The notes under the pieces: model-generated | Database searches by the model: none | What the model saw: the letters and a program-made list of their open reading frames with translations, nothing else | Told to the model about the DNA's origin: nothing | Program-made: the position numbers and the translations under genes | Part shown: positions 51,338-51,377 of the stretch, in pieces | How the letters are laid out: each line of letters starts with the position of its first letter | How positions within the stretch are numbered: the first letter of the stretch is position 1 | NCBI GenBank assembly: GCA_017456985.1 | Contig: JAFTIH010000048.1 | Span: forward strand, 1-51,377 | Direction: 5' to 3' | Origin: Clostridia bacterium | Lineage (GTDB): Bacteria > Bacillota > Clostridia > Oscillospirales > CAG-272 | DNA: 51,377 nucleotides

Positions 51338-51377
51338 TTTTAGAGAGTTTGATCATGGCTCAGGATGAACGCTGGCG
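51338..51377 (+). rRNA. 16S rRNA, 5' end only
   Basis: The window ends inside the first 40 bases. agagtttgatcatggctcag followed by gatgaacgctggcg is the conserved bacterial 16S start. The exact mature 5' end is approximate. Confidence 0.97.

Overview
The window reads as chromosome from an endospore-forming member of the Clostridia (Bacillota). Evidence for sporulation is a SpoIIR homologue and an alpha/beta-type small acid-soluble spore protein. NfnAB, methylglyoxal synthase, a cohesin/dockerin pair, FakA/DegV and strong AAAGGAG ribosome sites fit an anaerobic, probably gut-associated Clostridia lineage. I cannot name a genus from sequence alone. Most of the window is GC-rich core DNA. Roughly 230-8,100 and 48,950-50,260 are visibly richer in A+T and look accessory.

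Layout: (a) 1-223 carries a strong promoter firing leftward out of the window, with an rRNA-like leader. (b) 230-8,140 is an AT-rich leftward block: a structured leader RNA, a cohesin-like lipoprotein, a 2,084-residue secreted NlpC/P60 protein with a C-terminal dockerin, and a DUF6809 protein. (c) 8,143-11,377 is a leftward operon, rsmG - pyridoxamine kinase - a GT8/VTT fusion. (d) 11,544-18,187 holds glycolysis genes (pgk, tpiA, pfkA), an AEC transporter and a CASTOR/POLLUX-like channel. (e) 18,364-25,990 holds a MinD-like protein with mgsA, DUF1934 with holA, DUF896, a CpsB-like PHP phosphatase, DegV with FakA, and two sister lipoproteins. (f) 26,030-33,590 holds a candidate small RNA, a membrane protein, malQ, ligA, dapA, queA and a YitT protein. 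(g) 33,625-39,941 holds an MBL-fold protein, a two-gene ThrE exporter, an M29 aminopeptidase with a GH2 glycosidase, and a PAP2 phosphatase. (h) 39,979-45,215 holds tRNA-Thr, tRNA-Tyr, nfnAB, a YkuD transpeptidase, a YgjP-like metallopeptidase, tRNA-Gly and rpsT. (i) 45,346-48,863 holds spoIIR and the proline operon proBAC. (j) 48,955-50,883 holds two XRE regulators, a SLOG-like protein and a spore SASP. (k) 51,087-51,377 holds an rRNA promoter, leader and the first bases of a 16S rRNA gene.

The most interesting unit is the cohesin lipoprotein plus dockerin-bearing NlpC/P60 protein. It looks like a minimal two-gene system that could tether a cell-wall hydrolase to the membrane surface. It is preceded by an RNA leader whose predicted 5' end coincides with the first base of a 14-16 bp stem, and which ends in an intrinsic terminator. 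A second notable signal is a pair of intergenic multi-hairpin elements (34,482-34,640 and 40,242-40,432). Both share one architecture: short hairpins separated by a repeated linker on the left half and the reverse complement of that linker on the right half. Other points of interest are the GT8/VTT fusion, an unassigned structured transcript at 26,101-26,247, and several family members with altered catalytic motifs.
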